This document shows, piece after piece, positions 17,844-25,015 of a stretch of DNA of 64,000 nucleotides (the first letter of the stretch is position 1; each line of letters starts with the position of its first letter). This DNA is from JBBQXY01 sp038209195 (GTDB lineage: Bacteria; Chloroflexota; Ktedonobacteria; Ktedonobacterales; Ktedonobacteraceae). The notes under the pieces are model-generated. The model saw only the letters and a program-made list of their open reading frames with translations, was not told where the DNA came from and did no database searches. A program made the translations under genes and the position numbers. The DNA lies in NCBI GenBank assembly GCA_038209195.1, contig JBBQXY010000009.1:1-64000 (forward strand), read 5' to 3'.

Positions 17844-18623
17844 ATGACCATCATCAGTGATTTTCATAACCATGTTGTTCGTAGTTCCGCGCTAGAGATG
17901 GTGCAAGCGGCACAAACAAAGGGTTTGCAGGTACTTGGCCTAACGGAGCACGTTTTCCAGATGGAAGAGGCGCGCTCCCCACTCGCGCACATGGCACTTG
18001 AAGGCCCCATGCACACCTTCGCAACCTATATCGAACAGGTGCATAAGGCGGCACACGATAGCGGACTGGATGTGCGCCTTGGTCTGGAGGTCGATTTCAT
18101 TCCAGGTAAGAACGAGCAAATACAGGCAGCCCTACAAGCGTATCCCTGGGATTTTCTGATTGGCTCTATTCACCAGGTGGATGATATTCAGTTTGAAGCT
18201 GGCGTTTATAGGAATCGTGAAGAGGGCGAGGCTTGCTGGCTGCGCTACTTCGCGCTCCTGCGTGAAACTGTGGCGAGTGGCTACTTTAGCCTTGTCAGTC
18301 ACCCGGTGCGTATGCGCGTAAAGAACCCGTATCTTCCCCCGAATTTTAACGCAGAACTGGAGCAGTTGGCGGCAGAAGCTACACGCTGCAACGTTGCTTT
18401 AGAGCTAAACGGCTACGATATACTGCGCTATCCAGAGTTGGTAACGCAGCTTGCTCTAGCCTGTGCGCGTAAGCAGACGCCGATCAGTGTGGGGTCGGAT
18501 GCACATATACCAAGGCAGGTGGCCCAGGCGCACAAGCAGACGGAAGAAATAATGCGCAGCGCGGGCATCACCCAGGTTAGAATATGGCGGCAGCGAGTTG
18601 CAGAATCGTATAGCATAGCGTAA
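17844..18623 (+). CDS. PHP-domain phosphoesterase (histidinol-phosphatase-like)
   Basis: The 259-aa protein shows the full PHP metal ligands: DFHNH (D6, H8, H10), LTEH (E35, H36), LEVDF (E82), GSIHQVD (H110), VSHPVR (H153) and GSDAH (D219, H221). Length and order match the HisK-type histidinol-phosphatase branch of the PHP superfamily, which forms a seven-stranded barrel with a trinuclear metal site. AGGAG precedes the ATG. No his genes are nearby, so the substrate could be another phosphoester. It ends 29 bp from the convergent sigma-factor gene. Confidence 0.87.
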   Translation: MTIISDFHNHVVRSSALEMVQAAQTKGLQVLGLTEHVFQMEEARSPLAHMALEGPMHTFATYIEQVHKAAHDSGLDVRLGLEVDFIPGKNEQIQAALQAYPWDFLIGSIHQVDDIQFEAGVYRNREEGEACWLRYFALLRETVASGYFSLVSHPVRMRVKNPYLPPNFNAELEQLAAEATRCNVALELNGYDILRYPELVTQLALACARKQTPISVGSDAHIPRQVAQAHKQTEEIMRSAGITQVRIWRQRVAESYSIA

Positions 18624-18652
18624 AAATAGCTTACGCATTGTCGGCTTTCAAC

Positions 18653-19267
18653 TCACCTGAATGCGATCCCAACCGGATATGAACCTCCTTCCTGATCGAG
18701 CTTACTATAGATTTGTTGAAAGGACTGCCGGGCACGCGATAGGCGGCTGCGCACCGCCGAAAGTGTGTCGTGCAGAACTTCCGCGATCTCTTTATAAGTA
18801 AACCCTTCCGCGTCCAACAGGAGACATAGTACGGAGGAAGTAGGCAGTTGGGCCAGCACACGATTCACTAGTTCACGCTCCATTATACGTTCCTCAAAGT
18901 GGTCATCACACACCAGATATGCTTCACTCGGCTCATCGAATAAGTCTTCGCCGTTGCCGTGCGGCGTTGGAAAAGGCACCCAGGTGACATACTTACGACG
19001 TCGCCACTCACTGCGCACCTGGTTCAACGCGATACGATACAACCAGGGGGCAAATCGTAATTCCTCCCCCTTCATTCTGGGCATAGCACGATACGCCGCC
19101 AGGAAGGCTTCCTGGCAAAGATCTTGTGTCAATTGCATATCGTGCGTCATGCTATACAGCATGCGTCGAATACGCGGTTCATAGAGTATCACCAGGGCCT
19201 CGAAGGCCGGAACTGAACCCTGACAAGCATCGATAACGAGTAGGCACTCGTTTTCCTCAGCTTTCAT
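18653..19267 (-). CDS. ECF-type RNA polymerase sigma factor without an adjacent anti-sigma gene
   Basis: The 204-aa protein has sigma region 2 (DLCQEAFLAAYRAMP, then WLYRIALNQVRSEWRRRK) and region 4 (LPTSSVLCLLLDAEGFTYKE followed by VRSRLSRARQSF, about 145-185). A Pro/Gly-containing linker joins them, and there is no region 3. It directs RNA polymerase to a small set of promoters. No transmembrane anti-sigma gene follows: downstream is the convergent PHP gene, and upstream is the DUF35 gene 189 bp away. Control must therefore lie elsewhere. No strong ribosome site precedes the ATG, so the start is tentative. Confidence 0.87.
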   Translation of the reverse strand: MKAEENECLLVIDACQGSVPAFEALVILYEPRIRRMLYSMTHDMQLTQDLCQEAFLAAYRAMPRMKGEELRFAPWLYRIALNQVRSEWRRRKYVTWVPFPTPHGNGEDLFDEPSEAYLVCDDHFEERIMERELVNRVLAQLPTSSVLCLLLDAEGFTYKEIAEVLHDTLSAVRSRLSRARQSFQQIYSKLDQEGGSYPVGIAFR

Positions 19268-19456
19268 GCAACACCATAATTTCGCTGCGCGTGTGAAGCA
19301 TCACTTCAAAGTATCATCAACAAACAAGGCTACTTGTTCCGCTACCGTTGAATTAAGAGCAATTTGTGCCACGTATGGCCCGACGTGCTCTAGCATAGGA
19401 CGTTTTTCGAGGCGAGAATATGAAGTACTTCACAAATTGAGGAAGAATCGTACTCA

Positions 19457-19873
19457 TTATGCGAGAGGCTTGAAGCGAGGGATGCTGATGGTATCAGTCA
19501 CCGGGTCAAAAACGACTTGGACGGGCAGGTCAACGCGTAAATATTCCGGCAATATACCAACAATGTTGGACATCATGCGCGGACCCTCGGCGAGCTGTAT
19601 GATGGCGACATTATAGGGCGTATCTTGCACAAATTCAGGCGCTTTGTTCTGATGGATAATGGTATAGGAGTAGATCACGCCTCGTCCACTAGCCGTGACC
19701 CAACTAATCTTCTCAGCCCCACAATGCATACAATAGAGGCGCGGATAAAACTGGTGCTGCTGACACTGTTCGCAAAATTGCAAACGCAAGATACCGGAGC
19801 GGCATCCTTCCCAAAATGGACGATTCTCCTCAGTGACAACCGGCAAGGGTTTAGCTTGAACACCTTCTGGCAT
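19457..19873 (-). CDS. DUF35 Zn-ribbon/OB-fold protein (acyl-CoA-associated)
   Basis: The 138-aa protein has a rubredoxin-like zinc ribbon with C34/C37 and C48/C51 (FCEQC...YCMHC), then an OB-fold half (GVIYSYTIIHQNKAPEF and YNVAIIQLAEGPRMMSNIVG). Proteins of this family pair with thiolase-fold enzymes. In the steroid side-chain system ChsH2 carries such a domain and binds the Ltp2 aldolase. Here the thiolase-fold gene is divergently transcribed 247 bp away, which supports a two-subunit acyl-CoA enzyme. Confidence 0.88.
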   Translation of the reverse strand: MPEGVQAKPLPVVTEENRPFWEGCRSGILRLQFCEQCQQHQFYPRLYCMHCGAEKISWVTASGRGVIYSYTIIHQNKAPEFVQDTPYNVAIIQLAEGPRMMSNIVGILPEYLRVDLPVQVVFDPVTDTISIPRFKPLA

Positions 19874-19907
19874 GATTGTTCCGTCTCCATCAAACTATGT
19901 TGCTCAA

Positions 19908-19936
19908 AGTATACGCAATATTGCCCCAAGAGGCAA
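19908..19936 (-). promoter_or_regulatory. Sigma-70-like promoter of the DUF35 gene
   Basis: Reading the minus strand, TTGCCT (19936-19931), a 17-bp spacer and TATACT (19913-19908) lie 35 bp before the start codon. Mirror copy at 50157-50185, plus strand. Confidence 0.6.
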
Positions 19937-19956
19937 GCAATGTGTGGAGGATGCAG

Positions 19957-20010
19957 ACATTCTGAGCGTAGCCTTGTCATTCTGAGCGCAGCGAAGAATC
20001 TCTCGTGGCT
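19957..20010. repeat. Dispersed GTCATTCTGAGCG-type repeat, second locus
   Basis: One partial unit and one full unit (GTCATTCTGAGCGCAGCGAA then GAATCTCTCGTGGCT) lie between the divergent DUF35 and thiolase-fold genes. They match the cluster at 5621-5732. Mirror copy at 50083-50136. Confidence 0.7.
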
Positions 20011-20047
20011 CTGAGGAGGATGGACTGGGTTTCGCCAACGAGAACGC

Positions 20048-20077
20048 TTGCGTTGCTCTTCATCAAGAAGCTATAAT
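20048..20077 (+). promoter_or_regulatory. Possible promoter of the thiolase-fold gene
   Basis: TTGCGT (20048-20053), an 18-bp spacer and TATAAT (20072-20077) lie 44 bp before the start codon. Mirror copy at 50016-50045, minus strand. Confidence 0.5.
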
Positions 20078-20120
20078 GATGCCACTGCTTAGATGACATT
20101 GAAGACAGGATGGGCTACAT

Positions 20121-21272
20121 ATGTCTATGTACAATGGTCGTATCGCCATCGTTGGCGTTGCCGAATCAGATTATGGTCGCGTGCCATCCATGACGGAGAT
20201 GGAACTTCATGCCCAGGCAACCTGGCGAGCGTTAACAGAGAGTGGTCTGCACAAAAACGAGATCGACGCTGTCTTCTGTAGCTCTCATACGCAGGGTATG
20301 CCCACCGTCATGCTGTGTGAATATTTGCAAATCTTCCCGCGCTATAGCGATAGCACCTCTATTGGCGGCTCATCCTTCGAAGCCCACCTAAATCATGCCG
20401 TCGCGGCTATTCGAGCGGGAAAATGCTCAGTAGCTCTCATCACGTATGCCAGTAACCAACTCTCCAGTCGGGGGCGCATGATTGGCACAGGTGGTCGACC
20501 AGCGACCATTCCTGAAGCCACCTATGAAATACCCTATGGCAACACCCTGGTGGGAGCATACGCGATGGCCGCACGCCGACACATGCATCAGTATGGCACG
20601 ACCTCTGAGCAACTGGCAGAAATAGCCGTCATCACACGCCACCATGCCAGCCTTAATCCGCTAGCCATGTACCGCGAACCGATTACAGTGACGGATGTGC
20701 TCAACTCGCGTATGATCGCTGAGCCTCTGCATTTACTCGATTGCTGTGTGGTGAGCGATGGTGGCGGAGCCGTGCTAGTGACCACCGAAGAGCGCGCGCG
20801 TGACTTGAAGCAAACACCCGTATTTGTGCTGGGCAGCAGCGAGAGCCATACCCATGCCCATATCTCACAGATGCCTGATTTGACGGTAACAGCAGGAGCT
20901 ATGACCGCTCCTCGTGCCTTCGCTGAAGCAGGTGTTTCACCAGCCGATATCGATATGGCGATGATCTACGACTCCTTCACGATTACGGTACTGCTCTTGC
21001 TGGAAGATCTGGGGTTCTGCAAGAAGGGCGAGGGTGGTGCATTTGTGCAGCATGGACGCATTGCCCTAGGCGGTCAATTGCCGATTAATACTGATGGCGG
21101 TGGATTATCCTCCAATCATCCAGGGATGCGCGGCATCTTTCTGCTTATCGAGGCCACACGCCAATTGCGCGGTCACTGCGGCCCACGACAAGTTGCAGGG
21201 GCCAGACTAGCCGTGGCACATGGCAGTGGAGGACTGCTGTCGTCACAGGCCACAACTATTCTTGGGCTATGA
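20121..21272 (+). CDS. Thiolase-fold protein (SCP-x/Ltp-like), catalytic cysteines replaced
   Basis: The 383-aa protein has the thiolase fold of the sterol-carrier/lipid-transfer group (IAIVGVAESDYGR start, NTDGGGLSSNHPGMRG near 325, HGSGGLLSSQATTIL at the end). Classical thiolases use a Cys in the N-terminal half and another near the C-terminus. Here the corresponding places read SIGGSSFEAH (about 80-89) and AHGSGG, with no Cys. That pattern is shared by Ltp2-type retro-aldolases that act with DUF35 partners. The Tyr in MIYDSFTI is a candidate catalytic residue. It is annotated as a probable acyl-CoA aldolase or thiolase-like enzyme rather than an acetyltransferase. Confidence 0.85.
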   Translation: MSMYNGRIAIVGVAESDYGRVPSMTEMELHAQATWRALTESGLHKNEIDAVFCSSHTQGMPTVMLCEYLQIFPRYSDSTSIGGSSFEAHLNHAVAAIRAGKCSVALITYASNQLSSRGRMIGTGGRPATIPEATYEIPYGNTLVGAYAMAARRHMHQYGTTSEQLAEIAVITRHHASLNPLAMYREPITVTDVLNSRMIAEPLHLLDCCVVSDGGGAVLVTTEERARDLKQTPVFVLGSSESHTHAHISQMPDLTVTAGAMTAPRAFAEAGVSPADIDMAMIYDSFTITVLLLLEDLGFCKKGEGGAFVQHGRIALGGQLPINTDGGGLSSNHPGMRGIFLLIEATRQLRGHCGPRQVAGARLAVAHGSGGLLSSQATTILGL

Positions 21273-21309
21273 TATAAGCCTCAGCTTTCCCAATAAAGCT
21301 AAAAACCAC

Positions 21310-21338
21310 TAGACAATCATCATTTTTTCAGGTATACT
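21310..21338 (+). promoter_or_regulatory. Sigma-70-like promoter of the C39-like peptidase operon
   Basis: TAGACA (21310-21315), a 17-bp spacer and TATACT (21333-21338) lie about 200 bp before the ATG. A 7-bp-arm hairpin, CTTGCTT-TAC-AAGCAAG (21337-21353), overlaps the expected transcription start and may be an operator or 5' hairpin. Mirror copies at 48755-48783 and 48740-48756. Confidence 0.55.
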
Positions 21339-21536
21339 TGCTTTACAAGCAAGCGTGCTGTGTTTTTATTACTCTGAATGTTTCCTCGGTCGTCCACACT
21401 TTGTCTCTGCAAACAGATTTCCTACTGGCTACGCCCCCTCTTTTGCTTGAGTATCACCTGTCGCGCAGTTGCAAACATTCGCCAGAGCACAGCCTCTCAC
21501 CAAACCTACAGCATTTTTCAAAGGAGGATCATCGTT

Positions 21537-22532
21537 ATGGTAGCGTTATCAGTGCGTGGAGAGGTCGCGGATTTCCAGGATGTAGATCAGTTTCAAGCAG
21601 GGAAAAGCGAATTCGAGTGCGGCTTCTTCGCGGTAGCCATTGTGAAGGCGATGAATGAAGTTGGGAAACCACCGTTACAGTCCGTAGCTGCCATGATTAG
21701 TGAAGCCGAGACATGGTATGCCCAATACAACGGGGATAATAGTTGGGCAAACAGCAACGGCATGTCTCTGCAACAACTCTATGATGTGATTGTGCAGGCT
21801 GGATTGCACTTCCAGGCTATCGCAACCGACAGAACATTGCTGCAAGCTTGGGTACGCCTTGGTTATCCAGTGATTATAGCGGGTGCGGAAGGCGGGATGT
21901 TTGATATCGGTCTTGGTGATGTTGTGCCATACCCATGGCGTCCCTCTGGCAACCACATGGTTGTAATCAGCGGCGTGACAGTAAATGGCAATTTCTTAGT
22001 GCGTGACTCTGCAAACTGCACCGATCTGTCTAACCCTAATAGCCTGCGACCTGGCCCACGTACATACGATGCAAGCAGGTTACAGTTAGTATCGGCAACC
22101 GTCGTGGTTCCACCATGGTTGCCCAGACCGCCTGCAGGTTTTGACCCACGCAAAGGTCAATTAACGCCCAATGTTCCCCAGGGATGGCAAGATGATGGCA
22201 CCACCTTAACCGCACCCAATGGCTTCACGGTCAAGCTTGGCTTTAGAAAACACATCCTTGCCCATAATTGGGACGCGAGAAATGTGCCGCTGCAAGCCGA
22301 GATGGGACGTTCCCCTGTCGAAGAATCCAATCCAGCACTCGGTTCTGGCACGCAACAAATATTCAACAGCACAACATTGGAATGGACTCCAACACGAGGC
22401 GTTTTTGTAGCCTGGACAGGCCCGGAATTGCTCAAAGTACGAGCCGACAAGGCCGCTCTACAAGCAGAGCTTGCAGAGCTAGAGCAGAAATTGATCGCCA
22501 ACCAGAATGCATCCTCATCCTCCCCTGCCTAA
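21537..22532 (+). CDS. Papain-fold C39-like cysteine peptidase, probable
   Basis: The 331-aa protein contains a plausible Cys-His-Asp triad in the order and spacing of C39-like peptidases: C28 in FECGFFAVAIVKAMNE, H140 in SGNHMVVISGV, and D157 in FLVRDSANC. The C-terminal third is different, and its last 35 residues form a coiled coil (KAALQAELAELEQKL). AAAGGAGG at 21520-21527 fixes the ATG, which excludes a 53-residue upstream extension. No signal peptide is seen, so it may be cytosolic. The membrane protein gene starts 12 bp downstream and is likely in the same operon. Confidence 0.65.
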   Translation: MVALSVRGEVADFQDVDQFQAGKSEFECGFFAVAIVKAMNEVGKPPLQSVAAMISEAETWYAQYNGDNSWANSNGMSLQQLYDVIVQAGLHFQAIATDRTLLQAWVRLGYPVIIAGAEGGMFDIGLGDVVPYPWRPSGNHMVVISGVTVNGNFLVRDSANCTDLSNPNSLRPGPRTYDASRLQLVSATVVVPPWLPRPPAGFDPRKGQLTPNVPQGWQDDGTTLTAPNGFTVKLGFRKHILAHNWDARNVPLQAEMGRSPVEESNPALGSGTQQIFNSTTLEWTPTRGVFVAWTGPELLKVRADKAALQAELAELEQKLIANQNASSSSPA

Positions 22533-22544
22533 AAGAGAAAAATC

Positions 22545-23351
22545 ATGCTAACGCAGCAAATTGTCACGACGCAAAGCAACCTATCAGAGTGGAGCATCTG
22601 GCACACGCTCGGTCTCGTTGGTATCCTCGCGGCTCTCGGCCTGGATGAACTGCTGATTCCTCTGTCATCTCGTCTGTGGACATGGTTGGGAGCCGTAGCA
22701 CTGCTGACGCTATTCGCTGCCATAGCTGGTCACGGCGTCACGGGATGCTGGCGTGGGCCGTTGATTGACGAGCGCAACAAGATTAGTCTTTCGCGCTTGC
22801 AAGCACTGCTCTGGACGTTGCTCATCCTCTCAGCTCTGCTGTCTGCCGCGCTCACCAATATGCGCAATGGACAAGCTGACCCTCTGGCCATTGTAATGCC
22901 AAGCGGACTATGGATATTGATGGGCATCAGTGCCACCGCGCTGGTCGGTGCGCCGCTTATCCTGAGTGGAAAAAAGAAGCGCAGTGCAGATGAAGAGCAA
23001 ACCCAGCGCACACTGAATCTGTTAGTCAAACAGAATGTGAACATTGCTACCGTCACCACCATGGGACAAGTGCTTATCAATACCAGTCCGCAAAACGCTC
23101 GCTGGGCCGACCTGTTTAGCGGTGAAGAGACTGGCAACGCGGCCCAGTTCGACCTGGGAAAGATGCAATTGTTTTACTTCACCATTATCCTGGTACTGGT
23201 CTATGCGGCCGCACTGGGTAGCCTCTTTATTGGCCCTGTGCGCGTTATTGACACGTTCCCAGATATGGATACAAGCATCCTGGCACTGCTCAGTATCAGC
23301 CACGCGACATACCTGACCAACAAAGCTATTCCCCATAGCGAAACAAAGTAG
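22545..23351 (+). CDS. Multi-spanning membrane protein, partner of the C39-like gene
   Basis: The 268-aa product has five to six hydrophobic segments (about 18-38, 42-62, 88-106, 121-141, 208-232 and possibly 245-258). A charged cytoplasmic loop (KKKRSADEEQTQR, about 145-157) interrupts them. The conserved-looking core LSRLQALLWTLLILSALL is seen in uncharacterised bacterial membrane proteins. It starts 12 bp after the peptidase-like gene and ends 13 bp before a convergent gene. Function is unknown; a membrane anchor or substrate of the peptidase is possible. Confidence 0.7.
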   Translation: MLTQQIVTTQSNLSEWSIWHTLGLVGILAALGLDELLIPLSSRLWTWLGAVALLTLFAAIAGHGVTGCWRGPLIDERNKISLSRLQALLWTLLILSALLSAALTNMRNGQADPLAIVMPSGLWILMGISATALVGAPLILSGKKKRSADEEQTQRTLNLLVKQNVNIATVTTMGQVLINTSPQNARWADLFSGEETGNAAQFDLGKMQLFYFTIILVLVYAAALGSLFIGPVRVIDTFPDMDTSILALLSISHATYLTNKAIPHSETK

Positions 23352-23364
23352 CTAGACTCTTGCT

Positions 23365-23922
23365 TCAGCTCGTTTTATGTGTCTCTGGCATCTGGGCAAG
23401 GGATGATTTCACCTCAAGATAGCGAGCGAGGATGAAAACCACGTCTGAGAGGCGGTTCAGGTAGCGCACGACCTCACCATTGGCAATAACACCATCGTGC
23501 AGCAATTTCACCACCATGCGCTCCGCCCTCCGGATGATCGTGCGAGCCAGGTCCAAGGTTGCACCTTCAACGGTATCGCCAGGCACAATGAATTTATTCG
23601 GGATTTCCACTTCTTGTTTGAGCGACTCCTCCACCTGCTCCAGGTGTTGTACGTGCTCAACGGTCATACGAAAGCCCAGTTTTTCATAATTCTCTGCTGG
23701 GCTAGCCAGTTCAGCCATCAGGAGGTAGAGGTCATTTTGCATATCGTAAATAATCTGTTTGATTTTGGGGTCCTGGATCATAGCTCGTGCCATCCCTAAA
23801 GCGGAGGTAGCTTCATCGACGGTGCCAAAAGTATCGGGGCGTGGATCGTATTTTGGCACGCGTTGCTCCCCTATTAGTCCGGTATAGCCGCTATCTCCTG
23901 TGCCAGTGGTTACCTTTGCCAT
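23365..23922 (-). CDS. ATP:cob(I)alamin adenosyltransferase, PduO type
   Basis: The 185-aa protein matches the PduO/MMAB family in length and motifs. It has the ATP-binding TGTGDSGYTGL near the N-terminus, VDEATSALGMARAM, then FIVPGDTVEGATLDLARTII and RRAERMV with LNRLSDVVFILARYLE. It transfers the adenosyl group of ATP to cob(I)alamin, making coenzyme B12 for mutases and other enzymes. No B12-dependent enzyme or cobalamin riboswitch was seen nearby. It follows a hypothetical gene by 18 bp and is probably co-transcribed. Confidence 0.9.
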   Translation of the reverse strand: MAKVTTGTGDSGYTGLIGEQRVPKYDPRPDTFGTVDEATSALGMARAMIQDPKIKQIIYDMQNDLYLLMAELASPAENYEKLGFRMTVEHVQHLEQVEESLKQEVEIPNKFIVPGDTVEGATLDLARTIIRRAERMVVKLLHDGVIANGEVVRYLNRLSDVVFILARYLEVKSSLAQMPETHKTS

Positions 23923-23940
23923 TGCTGTTTCCTTTTTTCT

Positions 23941-24816
23941 TCACCTATTCGTTGCATCTGTTGAGTCAGGCACCTGATAGTGATAGGCGCGACTGACACG
24001 ACGCCAGTCAAGTTCGCGACCGCGCACAGGGCGTTCCTCGTCGAGTGCTGCAAGGTGATTAGTGGCGAGAAAACGCCGTCGCAAATTCGAGAGGTCAATT
24101 TGCTCTTCCAGTGGGAAAAACGCACGATAGAGCAGTGTTGCTTCAGCCAGCGTCAGTATCCCATCGCCTGCGGCTGGTTCCTTAACAATGCTCATTGGGC
24201 GTGTCTCTTTCTGTATGTCAACATCCTCAGCGTGTCTTAACCCGTCCAGGCTCTCGTGTATGCCCATATCGGCGAGGTATTGTAGCACAATCTCAGGGTC
24301 GCGCTGCACCTGTGAACGCAGAGTATGGATAGCGGTCTGCAACACGGTGCCCACTTCGGGGTCAAGTTTACGCTGGCCCGACTCGATCTCTGTCACAGGC
24401 GTCCAGCCTACGCGTAGGCTCGGTACGTTATTGGCATGCAAGTTGGGACGCAGTTCATCCCTGTTCGCCCGCAAAAGGACACTATGGATCAACGAAACTG
24501 CCGCTCCCTGTTCTGTACTGCCCCAAACATAGACCTGTTGTTCCTGCCAACCAGCCTTTAACTGTATCAATGGTGCATTGGAAGGCCACAGTAGTAGCGC
24601 GTCAATCGTGCGATCAACTGCTTCCGTCACTGATTCTGTGCCAAGGACCAGACGCATCGGAGGCCCCCACGGGCCTTCGCGCAATAGGATCCATAAAGAC
24701 CAGTCGCGAATAGCGAAAATCGCCACACTAGCTGTAACGATTAGACGACGCGGTGAAACATCACGGGCAGGTTGTGCAGAGATGGCCGTATTTGGTCGCG
24801 ATGGGGGTACACTCAT
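23941..24816 (-). CDS. Hypothetical protein with a possible C-terminal winged-helix region
   Basis: This 291-aa protein is not confidently recognised. The N-terminal part (LIVTASVAIFAIRDWSLWIL, then PWGPPMRLVLGTESVTEAVD) looks like an alpha/beta domain and recalls Nudix-like beginnings, but no Nudix box is present. The C-terminal part (ILTLAEATLLYRAFFP, then LSNLRRRFLATNHLAAL) resembles the helix-turn-helix tail of NrtR-type regulators. It lies 18 bp upstream of the adenosyltransferase gene, so a regulatory or coupled role in cofactor metabolism is possible. Confidence 0.6.
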   Translation of the reverse strand: MSVPPSRPNTAISAQPARDVSPRRLIVTASVAIFAIRDWSLWILLREGPWGPPMRLVLGTESVTEAVDRTIDALLLWPSNAPLIQLKAGWQEQQVYVWGSTEQGAAVSLIHSVLLRANRDELRPNLHANNVPSLRVGWTPVTEIESGQRKLDPEVGTVLQTAIHTLRSQVQRDPEIVLQYLADMGIHESLDGLRHAEDVDIQKETRPMSIVKEPAAGDGILTLAEATLLYRAFFPLEEQIDLSNLRRRFLATNHLAALDEERPVRGRELDWRRVSRAYHYQVPDSTDATNR

Positions 24817-24901
24817 ACATGCGCTCCAACAATTTCGATGGTTTAAATACTATGGATAAATATAGCACGTTCGTAGGGATATTGCCATGCTTCAGGCATC
24901 A

Positions 24902-24930
24902 TTGACAGAACAAATACTGCGTGATATTAT
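24902..24930 (+). promoter_or_regulatory. Consensus-like sigma-70 promoter of the secreted Asp-box gene
   Basis: TTGACA (24902-24907), a 17-bp spacer and TATTAT (24925-24930) lie 85 bp before the start codon at 25016. This is the best-matching promoter in the window. Mirror copy at 45163-45191, minus strand. Confidence 0.7.
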
Positions 24931-25015
24931 TTTTGTAGACCTTTCCCCAAAAATTGTTACCTGTAGGGTAGTTCTGACCTTCTTTACTATTTCATGATTT
25001 AGAGGAGGATTTTGT

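Noticed and set aside
17272..17847. 191-aa plus-strand ORF running into the PHP gene
   Set aside because: Mostly antisense to the FAD oxidoreductase, which has clear motifs and an AAGGAGG site; the overlap with the PHP start is coincidental.
18618..18638. Short GCGTAA/TTACGC hairpin between the PHP and sigma genes as terminator
   Set aside because: Only a 6-bp AT-rich stem with no U-tract after it; too weak to support.
20121..21272. Calling the thiolase-fold protein an acetyl-CoA acetyltransferase
   Set aside because: Both positions expected to hold catalytic Cys lack it.
21378..21536. 53-residue N-terminal extension of the C39-like protein
   Set aside because: AAAGGAGG lies directly before the ATG at 21537, and the extension covers the promoter leader.
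23352..25015. Cobalamin riboswitch near the adenosyltransferase operon
   Set aside because: No B12-box-like sequence or long structured leader was recognised upstream of 24816.
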